Shown here: positions 60,201-64,000 of the stretch, one piece after another
Layout of the letters: every line of letters begins with the position of its first letter
How positions within the stretch are numbered: the first letter of the stretch is position 1
Origin: Siniperca chuatsi
Lineage: Eukaryota > Chordata > Actinopteri > Centrarchiformes > Sinipercidae
NCBI RefSeq assembly: GCF_020085105.1
Contig: NC_058051.1
Span: forward strand, 5,042,001 to 5,106,000
Reading direction: 5' to 3'
Length of the DNA stretch: 64,000 nt
The notes under the pieces: model-generated
The model's database searches: none
What the model was told of the DNA's origin: nothing
Seen by the model: only the letters and a program-made list of their open reading frames with translations
Program-made: the position numbers and the translations under genes

Positions 60201-63200
60201 CCTGTTGGACACAGCTGATGCCTCTCTGACTTTGTGAGTGTACCTGTATATCTGTGCCTCATGTTTCTTAATACCCTGACTCCATACTGGATCAGATACA
60301 AAGATTGTATAGCTGAACTTTTCAAAGCATCCAACATTAATTTCCACTTTCTTTGCGAGCTATGCACAGCCGCCTTTGTGTCCCTGTGCAAAGAGCCAGC
60401 ACACCTCCAAAATCTCAACTACTCGTGTATATCTGTGGTCTTATGTGACAGGAATATTGACTTTGAGCCGTATAGGACACATCACAAAATGGATAATTGT
60501 AAGTCTTTCCGCTGGCCTTATCCAATCCATCCTTCTTCACGTACAGCTGGTTCTTGTCTGTTCTCAAGTCAGCCATGGTGAAGGGTTGTCGTGAGCCTCC
60601 TTACCCCTCTGTTCTGACTGATGCTACCATGGAAAAACTGGCTCTCACTAAGTTTGTCGCCCAGGAATCTCACTGTGAGGTAAAGACATGTTCAACTTCA
60701 CATACTGTATACTGTAGTATCTCTTCATTACAGGTCTGGTCTTTACAGAGAGGAAGCTGACATGCATGTAACTAATAAACCATTAATCATAAGACAAAAT
60801 GACAAAATCTGGTTTTAACCTGGACTTTACCGGTTCAGAGTATTCCAACCTTCGACTGTACTAGAAACTCCAGTAAACTTTTTGGAAAATCTGTACACAA
60901 GAAATTTGCTATCACAACACATAGCTAGTATGTGTCAAACTGTAACATTCATAAATGCACAGCATTTTATTGTCTAGATGCACTTGAGATCCAAGGCCAG
61001 TATAAATTATACAAGACAGAATATATTTAATTGTATTTGTATACATATGAAATTGCATAACATACTATTGACAACAAAATATCAAACATGACGGTCACTA
61101 TGATAAATACCTAACTCAAGTATCTGTAAGTCAATTTTCATATTGTATGTAAATGGAAAAAATGGCTGCCCGGAAGGTAGAAAAGAACAATTCAGAAATC
61201 TAAAACACCAAAGTATGCTTTGGAAAGTGGTAAGCAGTAATGTAAAGTATACATGATTTGAAGTAAACCATGCAAACACTATTATGATCCTTTATGTCTA
61301 CCTTCTCATCGACCAGGAAGGTGAATGGATAATTTATAATCTCTGCATTTGCACTAACTAATGATGACGATTTTACTTAGAAAAAAGCTTAGCAGCAGTA
61401 ACATCTTAGTATTTCTGAACTTCTAGAAAGGTTTGGGAGTCCCTCTTTATAAGGTTCTTTTTACCACTTTCCTATTTTTTGGCTGACTTTCAAAGCAGTG
61501 GTAAACTAACGCTTGCCTGTTTCTCCAGGTATCTGAAGTGTCTATACAACTGTATTCACTGGTCCATTGGGAGGATCCTATGGATATGAATTTGTCACCC
61601 CAGGGTGGCCCACCAAGGTCTGGAGTACCTTCCAGCACCAAGGAAGGGACTCTGCAGTACCGAGCTGGAACCACCTACCTGGGCAAAGAGCTGTGGAAAG
61701 GCTGCTACCTTGTCCTCAGGTATGGGCAGGTCTTACACATCGTTACTCCTTTCAGCTGGTATCAATATGTTCCTTTGAATATACATCGGATGGGTTCCAT
61801 GCTACATACTGTACATCTGACATTAACCCTCCCACCTTGTTAATACACAATGGGGGAAGGTCTCTTTCCATCACAAATACACTGATAGGCATTCAGTTAC
61901 TTCCCATTTGATAGCATTTAAGACTGACATCTATCATACAGAAATACTAAAAAAAACAGCAAAACTCCATGTTAAGACAGACATGTTTTTAAACCGATGG
62001 GCTCCTGTAATTGCTTATTTTAGATTACCATTGTGATAAGGTGTTGTACTGACTTAATGGTGAATTTGAAACTAACATCTGTTTCTTTTAAGGTATTTTT
62101 ATTTTATTTTTTATTTTTTTTGGAGACTCCTCTCTATGTGGAAGCACATGCCATGATTTTATCATTTTTATGTTTGTTTGTCGAACTGTGAATAGTTTTT
62201 CTTTTTTTTCCTTCCTGACAAAGCAGCTGTGTATAATTCAAATGTGCAAAAGTATAAATAAACATCTAGACTGACATCTAACATTGTAATCTTGAAAAAC
62301 TATTTTGAGTGTTGAGTGCCAAAAATGTAGATGACATTTATCATAATCTCCAGTATTTACTTCCCTAATTCACACATTTGCTTTAGTGAAAAATGAAGAA
62401 AAACATATTGGAAGTGATATTTCCTTTGGCTTTTCACTCCTTTCACCATCTGCTATTGCCAGACATACTGAAATCCTGAGCTCTGTTTTGTGTGTAGAGC
62501 AAAGCAGTCGAGCAGATTTCCTGCCAATCTGTCCAGAGGTACACAATGTATAATATAAAACACAGGGTAGAGTGTGGCACCTTTTTTAAGAAACAAGGCT
62601 AAGAAGCTAAAAGCCCCAGTGGTGGCCCTTAGAGGCCCAACCAGACAAACATGGTTTGAAACAATTGTATGACTGACATTGGCATCATTACAGATCAATG
62701 CATTCTGTAAAGCTTATAATGTATTATATATTAAAAAATATTAGATTTATGTAATATAATGTCAAGCTTCTGATTAGGTGAATATAAATAGTTGTCCTCT
62801 TTTCTTGCAGCAATGGGATTCTGTACCTGTATGCAGAAAGAACTGATGTGACACCTCTGCTGTCAGTCACTATGGGGTAAGCTTCAACTTACATGATAAG
62901 TAAGGAAAGAGAGTCCTTTTTCACAGCAGACTTTTCATAGTTTGAAAAGCACTCCTTTCACTCAAGTGTCCCGGTAAGCCGTGACAGTGAGCCAATATGC
63001 ACAATACCAGGAGCCTGAAACCGAAGCAGCTAAATGGAATTCGGCCGTCATTCATTTTATAATTTACTCCTGTTCCTTTCCTACTGTGACATGTCAGAGT
63101 GTCTTCAGTGAAAAAGGCCTATTAGACTGGAGATGGTTAACCTGTGTTCACTGATATATTTTCATGCTGTTTGTTCCCTATCATTTCTCAACAGAGGAGA

Positions 63201-64000
63201 GCACTGTGGAGGCTGCCGTCGCTCAAACAGCACAGAGCGTCCCCATGCCTTCCAAGTCGTACTGACAGAGCGGCCTCCACTGGAGCTCAGTGCCAACAAT
63301 GAGCAGGACATGGCTGACTGGATGCAGCTGCTCTGCCAGTCTGTCTCCAAAGGGGTAAGGAGTATGCATTGTGCATACACTATGTGTTTAGCAAACATTT
63401 GTTTTACATTTCTAATATTACATGTATCTCAATTTTTTAATAGACACAGGGGGGCAATAATTGGTGTCACACAGTCTGTCTGTTCATTAATACACACAAG
63501 GTGTTACACAGTCCATAAAAACATCTTCAAACTAAAACTATTCAGCTATGTATGTACATGCCATAAGACTATATACTTTGCACCCGTCAATCACATGTAC
63601 TGTCACTACTGTTGAATTAGAACAAACTTATTGTGATGTCCCACACATTGTTGTGTTTAATTTTAATTTAAGTAGGGAAACGCATCAGTCAAGTTGGATT
63701 GGCTTTCCTCACAGCTTTCAAAAAGAAGTGACCATATATAAATGCCCCTTGACAAATAATCCCTGTAGGCATGCACTGAGTTAATTAGGACTTTGTTACA
63801 ACAGCTTCTGATGTTCATTGTATGCAAGAGGCATACGTTCTCTTAATGCAAAATGTCAATATGGATTAATGTAAGCCCTGTTTATATAAGCAAGGTATAA
63901 TCTACAACCGCCTTACGTGCAGGTCATCCCTCAGGGTGTGGCCCCCACCCCATGTATCCCATGTTGTCTGGTGATGACAGACAGAAAGCTGCTAACTTGC
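51218..64000 (+). CDS. plekhm2: PLEKHM2 (SKIP), RUN and PH domain adaptor; 3' end outside window
   Basis: PLEKHM2 links Arl8 on lysosomes to kinesin-1. Eighteen exons join in phase: 51218-51277, 53420-53526, 53895-54004, 54107-54206, 54393-54480, 54575-54749, 55958-56017, 57546-57825, 57928-58698, 58780-58849, 59224-59314, 59715-59779, 60145-60233, 60547-60679, 61529-61719, 62811-62876, 63195-63354 and 63923 to the edge, 898 codons so far. The N-terminal RUN domain has VKDRILENISLSVKKLQSYF and NALVCSHDHLTLFLTL. Two W-acidic kinesin light chain motifs follow: NLEWDDSA, and DWEEGDLTD across exons 7-8. The large exon 9 encodes a poorly conserved acidic linker opening with Lys/Arg-rich RRRKPAKKRR. 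The C-terminal half is close to human, including NNHLLLLMIHVFRENEEQLF and the PH domain start YLGKELWKGCYLVL. The window ends at LLTC, before the C-terminus. Confidence 0.95.
52568..52720 (-). repeat. (AAT)n tract and retroposon tail in plekhm2 intron 1
   Basis: AAT and ATG trinucleotide runs (52568-52617) adjoin TTTTATTTATAGAGCACTT, a common fish retroposon end in reverse orientation. This explains the antisense open frame here. Confidence 0.55.
54758..55330. mobile_element. hAT-type MITE, 573 bp, inserted at the plekhm2 exon 6 donor
   Basis: Flanking copies of GTAAGCAG (54750-54757 and 55331-55338) form a perfect 8-base target duplication, the hAT length. The ends TTGGGATGTCCCAATC and, in reverse complement, TAAGGATGTCTCAAGCC are imperfect inverted repeats. 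Interior words such as GATCCGATAC and CGATACCGATCC are typical of a widespread fish element. It has no transposase frame. The left target copy is the first eight bases of plekhm2 intron 6. Confidence 0.8.
55499..55545 (-). repeat. Retroposon tail in plekhm2 intron 6
   Basis: ATCAGAATCAGAATCAGAAA and TACTTTATTGATCCCCGAGG match the copy at 49265-49320. Confidence 0.6.

Overview
The window is nuclear DNA from a ray-finned fish, most likely a percomorph teleost. It holds intron-split vertebrate genes and short interspersed elements of fish type: Tc1-like transposons, hAT and TTAA-flanked MITEs, a tRNA-type SINE and LINE tails. Gene models were built by hand. Exons were joined at GT-AG (one GC-AG) boundaries, codon phase was checked across every junction, and proteins were compared from memory with the human families. 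No search was run.

Layout from left to right. (1) 1-2.5 kb: the last coding exon of a plus-strand gene, best read as fam131c. (2) 5.7-21.9 kb: clcnk, a ClC-K kidney-type chloride channel on the minus strand with 18 coding exons. Its introns are full of mobile elements, and one conserved exon is not found. (3) 21.9-28.6 kb: the gap between the divergent clcnk and hspb7 genes. (4) 28.6-32.3 kb: hspb7, a cardiovascular small heat-shock protein with a TATA box and two CACGTG boxes. (5) 32.3-36 kb: a mobile-element graveyard, then a CpG-richer stretch that is probably the zbtb17 promoter. (6) 36.1-44.9 kb: zbtb17 (Miz-1), a BTB protein with 13 zinc fingers. (7) 45.4-50 kb: ddost, the OST48 subunit of oligosaccharyltransferase. 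(8) 51.2-64 kb and beyond: plekhm2 (SKIP), a RUN and PH domain adaptor of Arl8 and kinesin-1, cut by the window edge.

From memory, the order fam131c(+) clcnk(-) hspb7(+) zbtb17(+) mirrors human 1p36.13 (FAM131C, CLCNKA/B, HSPB7, ZBTB17). This supports both the calls and the vertebrate origin. DDOST and PLEKHM2 also map to human 1p36 but are not directly adjacent there. The genes do not form one pathway; their grouping is conserved synteny.

I found no new multi-gene system. The most interesting points are: a hAT-type element whose 8-bp target duplication is the plekhm2 exon 6 splice donor; the missing ClC-K exon, whose absence keeps the frame; a splice donor embedded in a CA microsatellite; a GC-AG intron in ddost; a NAGNAG acceptor in plekhm2; a duplicated clcnk intron block carrying an octamer motif; and several unrelated MITE families that all sit between TTAA sites.
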